This document shows positions 8,540 through 17,197 of a stretch of DNA of 64,000 nt, one piece after another (position 1 is the stretch's first letter; each line of letters begins with the position of its first letter). The notes beneath the pieces are model-generated. The model made no database searches. It saw only the letters and a list, made by a program, of their open reading frames with translations, and was not told the DNA's origin. A program made the position numbers and the translations under genes. Source of the DNA: a bacterium UBP4_UBA6127 (GTDB lineage: Bacteria; UBP4; UBA4092); contig DIVR01000067.1 in NCBI GenBank assembly GCA_002428325.1, positions 39,520-103,519 of the forward strand, read 5' to 3'.

Positions 8540-10330
8540 ATGGATAAAAAACTACTAATTGAATACTCGGTCATTGGATTATATTTTCTATTCATGATCG
8601 GTACGGGGCTTCTATTCAGGAAGTTCAATCAGAATTTCAATGATTATTTCAGGAGTGGATGCCGGGGGACCTGGTGGCTGGTGGGTTCAAGTGTTTTCAT
8701 GGCATCCTTTACCGCCTGGTCTTTCACCGGAGCGGCCGGAGTGGCCTATGATTCAGGTATCAGTGTCGCTGTCATATTTATTGCCAATGCCCTGGGATAC
8801 TTATTGAATTATTTATTCACTGCCAAATTGTTCAGGCAAATGAGAGCGACTACCGCGCCGGAAATCATTCTTCAACGGTTTAATTTTTCCACTCAACAAT
8901 TTTATGTTTGGGTGGGATTACTGCCCGGGATCATGATGGCCAGCCTGACCCTGTGGGCTACGGCGCTTTTCACTTCAGCCGTATTTGGTTATAACCTCAG
9001 CACCATGATTATTGTCATTGGGTTAGTCGTGATGGTTTATTCTGTTATTGGGGGAAGTTGGAGTGTCATGGCAAACGACTTCCTTCAAGCTTTGATATTG
9101 GTTCCAATCACAGTATTATTGGGATTCTTAGCATTGAAATCAATTGGGGGATTTGGAAATATTGTTGCTGAAGTCCACCGCCAGAATCTACCTGACCTGT
9201 TAAGATTTGTCGATTCAAAACCAGGGTCTCAATTTACCCCAGGCTGGATTGCCGCCATGATATTTTTTGTATTCATTTCTTATAACTCAGCCACCGCCTC
9301 AGTCAAATATTTCGCATGTAAAGATGGTAATGAGGCCAGAAAAGCAGCCTTACTGGCCTGCATATTAATGGCGCTGGGAGCCGTTCTCTGGTTTATCCCT
9401 TCCATAGTGGCCAGACTTCAATATTCTGAACTCATCGAATCCGTCAAATATGCCGGGGTCAATAAACCAGGAGAAGCTTCCTATGCCATTATTGCCATGA
9501 AATTACTTCCTCTGGGACTCTCAGGATTAATCGTGGTTTCCATGTTCGCAGCGACCATGAGTTCCCTGGCACCGGGATTAAATCAGTTTGCCGCCATTAT
9601 TACCCAGGACATCTATAAGGCCTTTATCCGACGCAATTCCTCTCAAAAAGAAATATTTGTCATCGGCCAGATAACCAGTTTTATTACAGGTATTCTATAT
9701 ATTTGCTTTGCGCTTTATTTTTCGCAGATCAAAGGAGCCGGCTTATTTGATTATATGCTGAAGTTCGGAAGTATTTTTGGCACGCCAATGGTGGTTCCCC
9801 TCTTTCTGATGCTGTTTATTAAAAAGACACCCCGTTATTCGGCAATGGTCTCAATCCTCTGTTCAGCTGTTGCTTCAGTATGTTCAATTCGATATCATTG
9901 GTCATATGAATTAACTGTTTTTTCCATTATTGCCTTGGGAAGTATCTCCTATCTGGCAACCGGCCTTTTCTGGAAGTCGGTTTCGGAATTAGATAAAAAA
10001 CAAATCAATGATTTCTATACGAAAATCCATACCCCCGTTGATTTTGAGAAAGAAGTTGGCAAACCCAATGATCCGGGGCAATTAAAACTGGTTGGGTATG
10101 TATCTCTTTCTGTCGGATTATTCATTGCCTTGTTGCTTTTTGTCCCCAATCCCTGGAGTGGAAGAATGCAGATTTTATCGGTCGCCGGCACCATCACTCT
10201 TTTTTCTCTGGCTATGATTGGAACCGGTTATGCTAAACAAAAAGAATATGACAAACTGATAAGACAGAATGCACCACAGGTTGATCTTAAGGAGGTTAAA
10301 TTAGCTGATGCCACAGAAATTTCCGAATGA
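8540..10330 (+). CDS. Sodium:solute symporter (SSS family)
   Basis: A 596-residue membrane protein with about 13-14 hydrophobic segments. It opens with an SSS-like N-terminus (NDYFRSGCRGTWWLVGSSVFMASFTAWSF, an N-D-Y-F motif then helix 1) and carries the helix-8-like SMFAATMSSLAPGLNQFAAIITQDIY motif, where sodium-coordinating serines usually lie. SSS proteins import sugars, amino acids or sialic acids with sodium. Length and C-terminal extra helices resemble sugar-type members. Its position directly after GH20 and with a 23-base overlap into the next sugar gene argues for import of a sugar; the exact substrate is unknown. Confidence 0.9.
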   Translation: MDKKLLIEYSVIGLYFLFMIGTGLLFRKFNQNFNDYFRSGCRGTWWLVGSSVFMASFTAWSFTGAAGVAYDSGISVAVIFIANALGYLLNYLFTAKLFRQMRATTAPEIILQRFNFSTQQFYVWVGLLPGIMMASLTLWATALFTSAVFGYNLSTMIIVIGLVVMVYSVIGGSWSVMANDFLQALILVPITVLLGFLALKSIGGFGNIVAEVHRQNLPDLLRFVDSKPGSQFTPGWIAAMIFFVFISYNSATASVKYFACKDGNEARKAALLACILMALGAVLWFIPSIVARLQYSELIESVKYAGVNKPGEASYAIIAMKLLPLGLSGLIVVSMFAATMSSLAPGLNQFAAIITQDIYKAFIRRNSSQKEIFVIGQITSFITGILYICFALYFSQIKGAGLFDYMLKFGSIFGTPMVVPLFLMLFIKKTPRYSAMVSILCSAVASVCSIRYHWSYELTVFSIIALGSISYLATGLFWKSVSELDKKQINDFYTKIHTPVDFEKEVGKPNDPGQLKLVGYVSLSVGLFIALLLFVPNPWSGRMQILSVAGTITLFSLAMIGTGYAKQKEYDKLIRQNAPQVDLKEVKLADATEISE

Positions 10331-11348
10331 TGAAGCTTTAGACCTTTTTTTATCCGAACCTTATCCTGAAACGGTTGAAATGATGAAACGGCTTCCTGGA
10401 GATATTATGATTCTGGGAGTGGGCGGGAAAATGGGACCCACCCTGGCATTGCAAGCCAAGCGGGCCATAGATGCCGCCGGGGTATCCAAAAAAGTGATAG
10501 GGGTTGCACGGTTTTCAGACCCCCAGCAAAAATATAAATTAGATTCTCACGGGATTGAAACTATCAGTTGTGATTTAATGTACCTGGATAAAGTTGAAGC
10601 CCTTCCTAAAGTCGATAACCTGATATTCATGGCTGGCCGAAAATTCGGGAGTCCCGGCTCAGAAGCCTTAACCTGGATGATGAATGCCATTGCTCCCTAT
10701 CATGTAGCCCGTTCATTTAAGGGAAAAAACATGGTCGCATTTTCAACCGGCTGTGTTTACAGCCTGGTTTCACCCAACTCTGGAGGCAGTCGGGAAACAG
10801 ATGTCCCTCTTCCCCTGGGTGAGTATGCGAATTCCTGCCTGGGAAGAGAACGTATCTTTGATTATTTTTCTGAGAACTATGGGACCCGAACCCTTCATTA
10901 CCGTTTGAATTATTCTATAGAGCTTCGGTATGGCGTCTTGGTGGATATCGCCGTCAAAGTCTTTCATAACCAGCCTGTTGATTTGGGTGTCAGTTACGTA
11001 AATGGAATCTGGCAGGGAGATGCTTGTAATCGAGCCTTACTTTGCCTGGAACACACTGCCAGCCCAGCTAATATAATGAATATCACCGGACCGGAATTGC
11101 TTTCAATCAAAGAGCTTGCCTTACAGTTCGGTTCAATCTTCCAGAAGGAAGTTACTTTTACAGGTCAGGATACTGAGACATACTACCTGAGCAATTCTGA
11201 TAAATCAAACAAACTATTCGGTAATCCTCGCATCAGTCCGGATGAGATGGTCAAATGGATAGCTGAATGGATTCAAACTGGCGGCAGTATCCTGGGAAAA
11301 CCGACCCATTTTGAAGTAACCGATGGACAATTCCTGGATGGAAAATAG
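10308..11348 (+). CDS. Atypical NAD-dependent epimerase/dehydratase-like protein
   Basis: A 346-residue extended-SDR protein. The nucleotide-binding glycine motif is visible as ILGVGGKMGPTLA (about residues 36-48), and VAFSTGCVYS matches the catalytic Ser/Thr strand. At the usual YxxxK site it reads Y173-A-N-S-C177, so the catalytic lysine is replaced by cysteine. The start overlaps the symporter gene by 23 bases, implying translational coupling, and an SD-like AAGGAGG lies upstream at about 10289. Together with the following lyase it suggests a sugar-acid catabolic step. It could be a dehydrogenase with an altered mechanism or a non-catalytic binding protein. Confidence 0.78.
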   Translation: MPQKFPNDEALDLFLSEPYPETVEMMKRLPGDIMILGVGGKMGPTLALQAKRAIDAAGVSKKVIGVARFSDPQQKYKLDSHGIETISCDLMYLDKVEALPKVDNLIFMAGRKFGSPGSEALTWMMNAIAPYHVARSFKGKNMVAFSTGCVYSLVSPNSGGSRETDVPLPLGEYANSCLGRERIFDYFSENYGTRTLHYRLNYSIELRYGVLVDIAVKVFHNQPVDLGVSYVNGIWQGDACNRALLCLEHTASPANIMNITGPELLSIKELALQFGSIFQKEVTFTGQDTETYYLSNSDKSNKLFGNPRISPDEMVKWIAEWIQTGGSILGKPTHFEVTDGQFLDGK

Positions 11349-11359
11349 GAGTAGCTATT

Positions 11360-12433
11360 ATGAACATCCCCATGCCTTCGCTTGAAATACATGAAATACT
11401 GAAAAAAGGAGTTGCCATCCCGGCTTCCCCTCTGGCTTTGGACACCCATCGCCACTGGGATGAGAATTCTCAGCGGACCGTTTACCGGTATTATGCAGCC
11501 GCAGGTGCCGGGGGAATTGCCGTTGGAGTACATACCACCCAGTTTGAAATCCGTAATCCTGAAATCGGGTTATTCGAACCCCTGCTGACATTTGCCGCTC
11601 GGGAAATCGATGCTATCTCCCATCTACAAAACAGGCCATTGATTAAGGTGGCGGGTGTCTGTGGGAAAACTCCTCAGGCTGTCAGGGAAGCTGAACTGGC
11701 CCGTTCATTGGGATATGATATGGCTCTTTTAAGTCTGGGGGCATTGAAAGAAGAATCTGAAGAGACACTTCTCACCCATTGCCAGGAGATCAGCAAAATC
11801 ATTCCCCTGGTGGGCTTTTATCTTCAACCGGCAGTTGGCGGCCGGCTCCTGCCTTTTGAATTTTGGAGAAGATTTGCTGAAATTGAAAATGTGGTTGCCA
11901 TTAAGATGGCTCCCTTCAACCGGTATCAAACTCTCGATGTCATTCGAGGAGTGGCCCTTTCCGGCAGAGAAAAAGAAATAACCCTTTATACGGGAAATGA
12001 TGACAATATCATCATGGACCTGCTGACTCCCTACAAAGTCAAAACTCCCCAGGGTGAAATCACCCTTCGAATCAAGGGAGGTTTATTGGGTCAATGGGCT
12101 GTCTGGACCCATCAGGCAGTCAAACTTTTAAATGAGATTCATCAGGTAATTGACTCAACCCCCTCTGTCTCCATGGAGATGCTGGCCAAAAACATTGCTC
12201 TGACGGATGCAAATTCGGTTGTATTTGATACCGCCCATCAATTTGCCGGATGCATTCCCGGAATCAATGAGGTTCTCAGGCGACAGGGAATCCTCCCGAC
12301 TAATTATTGCCTGAATCCAAATGAAGTACTTTATCCCGGACAGGCAGAAGAACTTGACCGTATAAACAGGGATTATCCCTTCCTTATCGATGATGAGTTC
12401 ATTTCTTCCCATCTTGATGAATGGAAACGATAA
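11360..12433 (+). CDS. DapA/NAL-family lyase (dihydrodipicolinate synthase-like)
   Basis: A 357-residue TIM-barrel protein. The family's Schiff-base lysine fits K182 in VVAIKMAPF and the catalytic tyrosine fits Y154 in GFYLQPAVGG. It begins 11 bases after the SDR gene and is surely co-transcribed. Members of this family cleave or form 2-keto acids, for example 2-keto-3-deoxy sugar acids or N-acetylneuraminate. In this context cleavage of a keto-deoxy sugar acid is likely, and true lysine biosynthesis is less likely because the protein is longer than DapA (about 295) and sits among sugar genes. Confidence 0.82.
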   Translation: MNIPMPSLEIHEILKKGVAIPASPLALDTHRHWDENSQRTVYRYYAAAGAGGIAVGVHTTQFEIRNPEIGLFEPLLTFAAREIDAISHLQNRPLIKVAGVCGKTPQAVREAELARSLGYDMALLSLGALKEESEETLLTHCQEISKIIPLVGFYLQPAVGGRLLPFEFWRRFAEIENVVAIKMAPFNRYQTLDVIRGVALSGREKEITLYTGNDDNIIMDLLTPYKVKTPQGEITLRIKGGLLGQWAVWTHQAVKLLNEIHQVIDSTPSVSMEMLAKNIALTDANSVVFDTAHQFAGCIPGINEVLRRQGILPTNYCLNPNEVLYPGQAEELDRINRDYPFLIDDEFISSHLDEWKR

Positions 12434-12460
12434 ATTTTACTGTTGTAATACCTCATTTTG

Positions 12461-12509
12461 AACGGTGAAGTAACGGAGAGGGTCTGACCCTCTCCGTTAA
12501 AACACCGTT
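12461..12509. repeat. REP-like palindrome, family 1, copy A
   Basis: Core arms TAACGGAGAGGGTC (12471-12484) and GACCCTCTCCGTTA (12486-12499) are a perfect 14-base inverted repeat around one T. Outer arms AACGGTG (12461-12467) and CACCGTT (12503-12509) pair as well, with 3-base bulges on both sides. Copies occur at 41925, 46889 and 63174. Confidence 0.92.
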
Positions 12510-12629
12510 TTATCCTTAAATTGTTTATTGAGTGGTTTTGTTGATTGTATCAGGATGATTTGATAAGGTTTATTTGTTCATTCCAGATTCTCTGGAGAAC
12601 GAAATCACTTATCGGAGGTTACTCCCCCC

Positions 12630-13784
12630 ATGAAAAAACGATGTTATTTTATTATGAGCCTGATGACACTGGTTGCCTGTGTGATGCTTTCTTCTGCCCA
12701 GGCTGGTGAGACTCAGGGAAAATCAATCCAGAAAGAGGAAATTATTGGTATCTGGCTAAGGCCTTCGGCATCTGTCGAAACAGTCCGAATGCAAGTAGAA
12801 AACATTAAAAAAGCCGGTTACAACGCTATTTACCTTGAGACTTTTTATCATGGGTTTACCATCTACCCCAGCAAATATGTTCCCATCCGTCCGGAAATGA
12901 AGGGCACCGATTACATGAAACTCTATATCGATGAGGCCCATAAACGGGGTATTCAGGTCCATGCCTGGATCGAGACTTTTTACTGGGAAGTAGATACCAC
13001 TAAATATCCACAATTCCCTAAAACAACTCTCTTTAATAAACATCCTGAATGGAAGTTGTTGCTGCCTGATGGCAAGACCACTGAAGGAGTTGAAGATGCC
13101 CATATTTTCGCCTCTCCGGCCAATCCTGAGGTCCAGAAATTCCTGGCAAATTACCTAAAAGAACTCGTTACCAGATATCCGGTTGATGGAATCAATTTAG
13201 ATTACCTTCGTTACCCCAGTGGACCTCCAGATGCCGGCTATGACCTTTATACCCGAAATCTCTATAAGAAAATCGCCAAGATTGACCCTTTGAATATCTC
13301 TAAAGACCCGAATGATCCCCAATGGCAAAAATGGGTCGAATTCAGGGAAGAACAAGTCTTAAAAACAGTCGTTACCATTCGTAAGGCAATTAAAATGAAT
13401 CGGCCAGAAGTAAACTTTTCAGCTGCCATTTTCCCAGGACCGGATAGTGACCGATATAAGGGTTGCCATTACCAGAATTGGAAGGAAATGATGAAACGGG
13501 GCTATTTTGATGTGATTATCCCCATGTCTTATGAGGAAAGCCTTAGTGGGATAGAAAAACAGGTTCAAAGGGTGGTTGCTGAAAATCCTGTTGATTCAAA
13601 AACTAAAATCATGCCGGTCTTAGCGGTTCAAAAGAAGAATACCGATTGGTATTCAGGGTCCCAGCACCCCCTCATGAAGGACCAGCAAAAGTTAATGGAA
13701 CAGATGAATATTCCCGGCTTCAGCGTTTTCTGTTATGACTGGATGATGGATAGCAATGAAGGCCTGAATCTATTTAAACAATAA
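12630..13784 (+). CDS. Secreted GHL10/YngK-like glycoside hydrolase-like protein
   Basis: A 384-residue protein with a signal peptide (cleavage after AQA, residue 25). The body matches the GHL10 (DUF187) TIM-barrel family: GIWLRPSASVETVRMQVENI at the first strand, HKRGIQVHAWIETFYW, and DGINLDYLRYP near residue 190. GHL10 proteins are predicted hydrolases of cell-wall or plant glycans, and few have been assayed. A CGGAGG ribosome binding site lies about 12 bases before the ATG. The MDR dehydrogenase gene follows after 16 bases. Confidence 0.85.
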   Translation: MKKRCYFIMSLMTLVACVMLSSAQAGETQGKSIQKEEIIGIWLRPSASVETVRMQVENIKKAGYNAIYLETFYHGFTIYPSKYVPIRPEMKGTDYMKLYIDEAHKRGIQVHAWIETFYWEVDTTKYPQFPKTTLFNKHPEWKLLLPDGKTTEGVEDAHIFASPANPEVQKFLANYLKELVTRYPVDGINLDYLRYPSGPPDAGYDLYTRNLYKKIAKIDPLNISKDPNDPQWQKWVEFREEQVLKTVVTIRKAIKMNRPEVNFSAAIFPGPDSDRYKGCHYQNWKEMMKRGYFDVIIPMSYEESLSGIEKQVQRVVAENPVDSKTKIMPVLAVQKKNTDWYSGSQHPLMKDQQKLMEQMNIPGFSVFCYDWMMDSNEGLNLFKQ

Positions 13785-13800
13785 AAGAGGTTATTAATCA

Positions 13801-14844
13801 ATGAAAACAATTTTTCCGGATGGTTCTAACTCCATTTTTATTGGGGAGACTCCCCTTCCCGAACTGGGTAATGACATGGCATTATGCCGGGTGACCCATG
13901 GAGTTATCAGCGCTGGAACTGAACGTGGCATGATCCTTGGCTGCAAAGGCAAATCCAAAGAAGAGATTCTCCAACAGAATATTCGGCTTGGATATACCGG
14001 AGCAGGTGTCGTTGAAGAGGTTAAAGGAAGCCGTATTAGCGTCAAAAAGGGTGATAGGGTTGCTTTCTATGGGGCCCCCTATGTTTCCCATAGTGAATAT
14101 GTTTCCGTTCCCAGGAACCTTATTTACCGGATTCCTGACAACCTGTCTAACGAATTGGCTACTTTTGGCGGACTGGCCTCTATTGCTCTCCACGGATTTC
14201 GCCAGGGAAAACCTAATCTGGGGGAAGTCTGTGTTGTCTCCGGACTGGGAGTTATCGGTAATCTCTGTGCCCAATTTGCCCTATTAGCGGGATGCAGAGT
14301 CATTGCCTCTGATTTTGAATCTTCCCGGATTGAATTGTTTAAGAAAACCGTCCCGGAAAATGCTGACTTTATAACCACTTCACCGGATCAATTGAACCAA
14401 ACCGTTATGGATTTTACTAAGAGTAGAGGCGCAGATGTCGTTTATCTCTGTATGAGTACCCGATCCTCTGAACCTATGGAACAGGCTCTTTCCAGTGTTT
14501 GCTGTGGCGGAAAAATCGTTGTGGTGGGGGTACTGGATATTCATGTCCCGAGAGAACCCTTCTTTGGAAAAGAAGCTTCCATGACCATTTCCCGAGCGGC
14601 AGGACCTGGTCGGTATGACCAGGCCTATGAAAAAGATGGGTATGATTATCCCTCCCAATATGTCCGTTGGACAGAAGGCCGAAATTTGGAAGAATGCCTC
14701 CGGCTGACTGCCTCAAAAAGGCTTAATTTCTCCCACTTGATTTCAAAGAAATGTTCTATCGATGATGTATCCAATGCGTATGCCAGTATTCTTGAGGGCA
14801 AACCGGATTTAGGCTTCATCATTGACTGGGGCGTCTCCGACTAA
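13801..14844 (+). CDS. Medium-chain dehydrogenase/reductase (sugar or polyol type)
   Basis: A 347-residue MDR protein. The N-terminal catalytic fold reads GVISAGTERGMILG and AFYGAPYVSHSEYVSVP; the Rossmann fold has VVSGLGVIGNLCAQFALLAG (G-x-G-x-x-G). The usual Cys-His zinc ligands at the N-terminus are not seen, and the SAGTE motif points to the subgroup that includes BchC-like and other non-canonical members. It probably oxidises a sugar hydroxyl with NAD(P). It is co-transcribed with the GHL10 gene, 16 bases upstream. Confidence 0.85.
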   Translation: MKTIFPDGSNSIFIGETPLPELGNDMALCRVTHGVISAGTERGMILGCKGKSKEEILQQNIRLGYTGAGVVEEVKGSRISVKKGDRVAFYGAPYVSHSEYVSVPRNLIYRIPDNLSNELATFGGLASIALHGFRQGKPNLGEVCVVSGLGVIGNLCAQFALLAGCRVIASDFESSRIELFKKTVPENADFITTSPDQLNQTVMDFTKSRGADVVYLCMSTRSSEPMEQALSSVCCGGKIVVVGVLDIHVPREPFFGKEASMTISRAAGPGRYDQAYEKDGYDYPSQYVRWTEGRNLEECLRLTASKRLNFSHLISKKCSIDDVSNAYASILEGKPDLGFIIDWGVSD

Positions 14845-14852
14845 TTTCTACC

Positions 14853-14887
14853 GGGGGCAGGTTTCTTCCTGCCCCCTTATCTCTTTT
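14853..14887 (+). terminator. Intrinsic terminator after the MDR gene
   Basis: Perfect stem GGGGGCAGG (14853-14861) and CCTGCCCCC (14868-14876), loop of 6 bases, followed by T-rich sequence. Confidence 0.85.
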
Positions 14888-14987
14888 TACCTTTATACTC
14901 TTCCATTCCCCCTCCCTTTCCTGCTATAATCTGCACACGGTTGTCTTGCAAGTTATAATAATCCAAAAAAGAAGGGAATAAACGGGT

Positions 14988-15911
14988 ATGAAACCTATAA
15001 CAGGAACATTTATCGATGAAATAACCTGTGATATTCCATCCCAAAATTGGGGTCAAAAGGAATGGGAAACAGAATTCAACACGATGAAAAAAGCTGGGAT
15101 TGATACGGTTATTCTGATTCGGGCTGGATATCGGGAAATGTGGGCCTATCAGACAGAAATTACTGATTGTTATGGACAAGCTCATCTGGCAGAATTATTA
15201 CTGGATCTAGCCCATCAATGCGGGATGAGATTTTTCTTTGGGTGTTATGACAGTGGAAAGATTGATCATACCTGCCTGGGATGGGAAGCTGATTGGGAAA
15301 TCAATAAAAAAGCCATTCCGGAAATACAGCAGAGGTTTGGTTCCCATCCAGCCTTTCAGGGATGGTATGTATCCCCTGAGACCTGTATCGCCTCTCCGGG
15401 GTCCTTGGAAATATTTCGTCGATACAGTGATTTAATGAAAGAGATGTCTCCGGAAAAACCCGTATTAATCTCCCCCTATTATCCATCCTGGTCTTATGTG
15501 ACTGAAACCAGAGAGGTTCGCCATCATAAATTTATGGAAGATTGGCATCAGATATTATCCCATTCACCTTCTATTGATATTGTCGCGTTTCAGGATGGTT
15601 CCTGCAACTTCAACAATCCCGGTTATCCCTTTTCGGAGTTGAAAGATTATATTTCTGAAACCCATGAGTTGCTGAAGGATTTTAATATCATCCAATGGAA
15701 TAATGTAGAATGCTTCGGCAGAGATTTACCTATCAAATTCCCCCCCATTGATTGGAGAATTCTCAGGAAGAAGATGGAAATTGCAGATCCTTATGTAGAA
15801 AAACAAATTACTTTTGAATTCAGCCATTTCATGAGTCCTAACTCTATGTGGATATCCGGCAGAAATCTCTACAACCGATATCAAAAAGATATTTTAGGTA
15901 TTTCTGAGTAA
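14988..15911 (+). CDS. DUF4434-like TIM-barrel protein
   Basis: A 307-residue protein without signal peptide. It starts PITGTFIDEI and continues QKEWETEFNTMKKAGIDTVILIRAG, the pattern of DUF4434 barrel proteins, which are related to glycoside hydrolases. Later segments (FQGWYVSPE, PVLISPYYP, DIVAFQDGS, WNNVECF) look like successive barrel strands with acidic residues at their ends. The activity is unknown. It is likely cytoplasmic and may act on an imported oligosaccharide. The ribosome binding site is GAAGGG about 10 bases before the ATG. Confidence 0.7.
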   Translation: MKPITGTFIDEITCDIPSQNWGQKEWETEFNTMKKAGIDTVILIRAGYREMWAYQTEITDCYGQAHLAELLLDLAHQCGMRFFFGCYDSGKIDHTCLGWEADWEINKKAIPEIQQRFGSHPAFQGWYVSPETCIASPGSLEIFRRYSDLMKEMSPEKPVLISPYYPSWSYVTETREVRHHKFMEDWHQILSHSPSIDIVAFQDGSCNFNNPGYPFSELKDYISETHELLKDFNIIQWNNVECFGRDLPIKFPPIDWRILRKKMEIADPYVEKQITFEFSHFMSPNSMWISGRNLYNRYQKDILGISE

Positions 15912-15930
15912 CTGTGGGAGACAATTTTCT

Positions 15931-15960
15931 GGGAGATGTTCATAAGGCATCTCCCTTTCT
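15931..15960 (+). terminator. Probable terminator after the DUF4434-like gene
   Basis: Perfect stem GGGAGATG (15931-15938) and CATCTCCC (15948-15955), loop of 9 bases, followed by TTTCT. Confidence 0.7.
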
Positions 15961-16053
15961 ATATCCAAATAGGAATTCATTTGATTCTCATCCCAATTTA
16001 CTGCAGAATAATAGGATACGTTCATATTCTAGATATCAGGAAATAATCATTCC

Positions 16054-17118
16054 ATGGATTCAACACTTCAATATTTTTCCATTCCTAAGCAATACTTAAA
16101 CCATCCGGATACCCTCAAAAGCCCTTTGATATTTGATAATGGGACCCCTATTAAGGAAAAGAAAGATTGGCCCAAGCGGCGAATCGAAATTCTGAATTAT
16201 TGGCACCAGGTGATGGGTCCCTGGCCAGAATTAATGGATAGACCGTCCCTGAAGGTTTTAAAGATTGAGGATACCGGTATATTTAAACGAAAGACTGTTG
16301 AAATCACTTATGCACCAGATACCCCTCCCATGCTGGGATACCTATTAAACCCCCGGGGTAGCGGACCCTTCCCTGCGGTACTGGACCTTTATTACAGGCC
16401 AGAACCAGGTGCCGGTATCGATGAGACGCGGAGAAATGATATTGATTTTGGATACAAATTAGCCCAGGAAGGATTTGTCGCATTATGTATTGGGACTCCG
16501 ATTCCCATTCGGGAGAACATCCTCTATCCCAACCGTCAAACCCCAACGATTCAGCCATTATCTTTTATGGCTTATATAGCGGCCAATTGCCATACGATAC
16601 TCTCTCAGCTTCCTTTTGTCATGCCGGAAAGAATCGGTGTAACTGGCCATTCAATGGGGGGCAAATGGTCCTTGTTTGCTGCCTGCCTCTATGAGAAATT
16701 CGCTTGTGTAGCCACTTCAGACCCTGGCATTATTTTCAGAGAAGACCATCCGGATATCAATTATTGGGAACCCTGGTACTTGGGCTGGGACAGTGACCAT
16801 CAGGCAGGTAAAGGTTTTCCCATTACTCCCGAAATGCGCACAGCCAGCTACCAACAACTTATGGTAAACCAGCGTAATCTTCAGGAACTTCATGCCCTGA
16901 TGGCTCCCCGACCGCTCCTGGTTGCAGGAGGAGCTTGTGATACCCCTGAACAATGGATTCATTTGAGACATGTGATCGAAGTCAATAAATTCCTTGGGTT
17001 TTCCAACCGTGTAGGTATGATAAACCGGCCTTTGCATAAAATTGATCCTGATACCAATAAGAAAATATGCAGGTTCTTTGTTGAAAGTTTGAAAGAAGAT
17101 ATCTTTGGTATTTTCTAG
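16054..17118 (+). CDS. Alpha/beta hydrolase (dienelactone hydrolase/esterase-like)
   Basis: A 354-residue protein with the nucleophile elbow GVTGHSMGGKWSLFAA (Ser about residue 197). DLYYRPEPG could form the oxyanion region, and a late LHKID may supply the histidine. The architecture resembles carbohydrate acetyl- or glucuronoyl-esterases and dienelactone hydrolases. No signal peptide is evident, so it may deacylate imported sugars. It lies between sugar genes, but its own terminator and promoter spacing suggest separate control. The substrate is unknown. Confidence 0.78.
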   Translation: MDSTLQYFSIPKQYLNHPDTLKSPLIFDNGTPIKEKKDWPKRRIEILNYWHQVMGPWPELMDRPSLKVLKIEDTGIFKRKTVEITYAPDTPPMLGYLLNPRGSGPFPAVLDLYYRPEPGAGIDETRRNDIDFGYKLAQEGFVALCIGTPIPIRENILYPNRQTPTIQPLSFMAYIAANCHTILSQLPFVMPERIGVTGHSMGGKWSLFAACLYEKFACVATSDPGIIFREDHPDINYWEPWYLGWDSDHQAGKGFPITPEMRTASYQQLMVNQRNLQELHALMAPRPLLVAGGACDTPEQWIHLRHVIEVNKFLGFSNRVGMINRPLHKIDPDTNKKICRFFVESLKEDIFGIF

Positions 17119-17161
17119 CTCAAAAATCATCCTTCTCGGGTAATAACCCTCATTTCCTTGG

Positions 17162-17167
17162 TATAAT
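17162..17167 (+). promoter_or_regulatory. -10-like box before the glucose-6-phosphate isomerase gene
   Basis: TATAAT lies 30 bases before the ATG at 17198, with a ribosome binding site AAGGAG in between. No clear -35 box is visible. Confidence 0.45.
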
Positions 17168-17197
17168 TTATTATTCAACCTTTATTAAGGAGTAACT

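Noticed and set aside
10433..10445. GGGACCCACCCTGG inside the SDR gene, like repeat family 2
   Set aside because: It is coding sequence (MGPTLA), has no pairing arm, and the rest of the repeat is missing.
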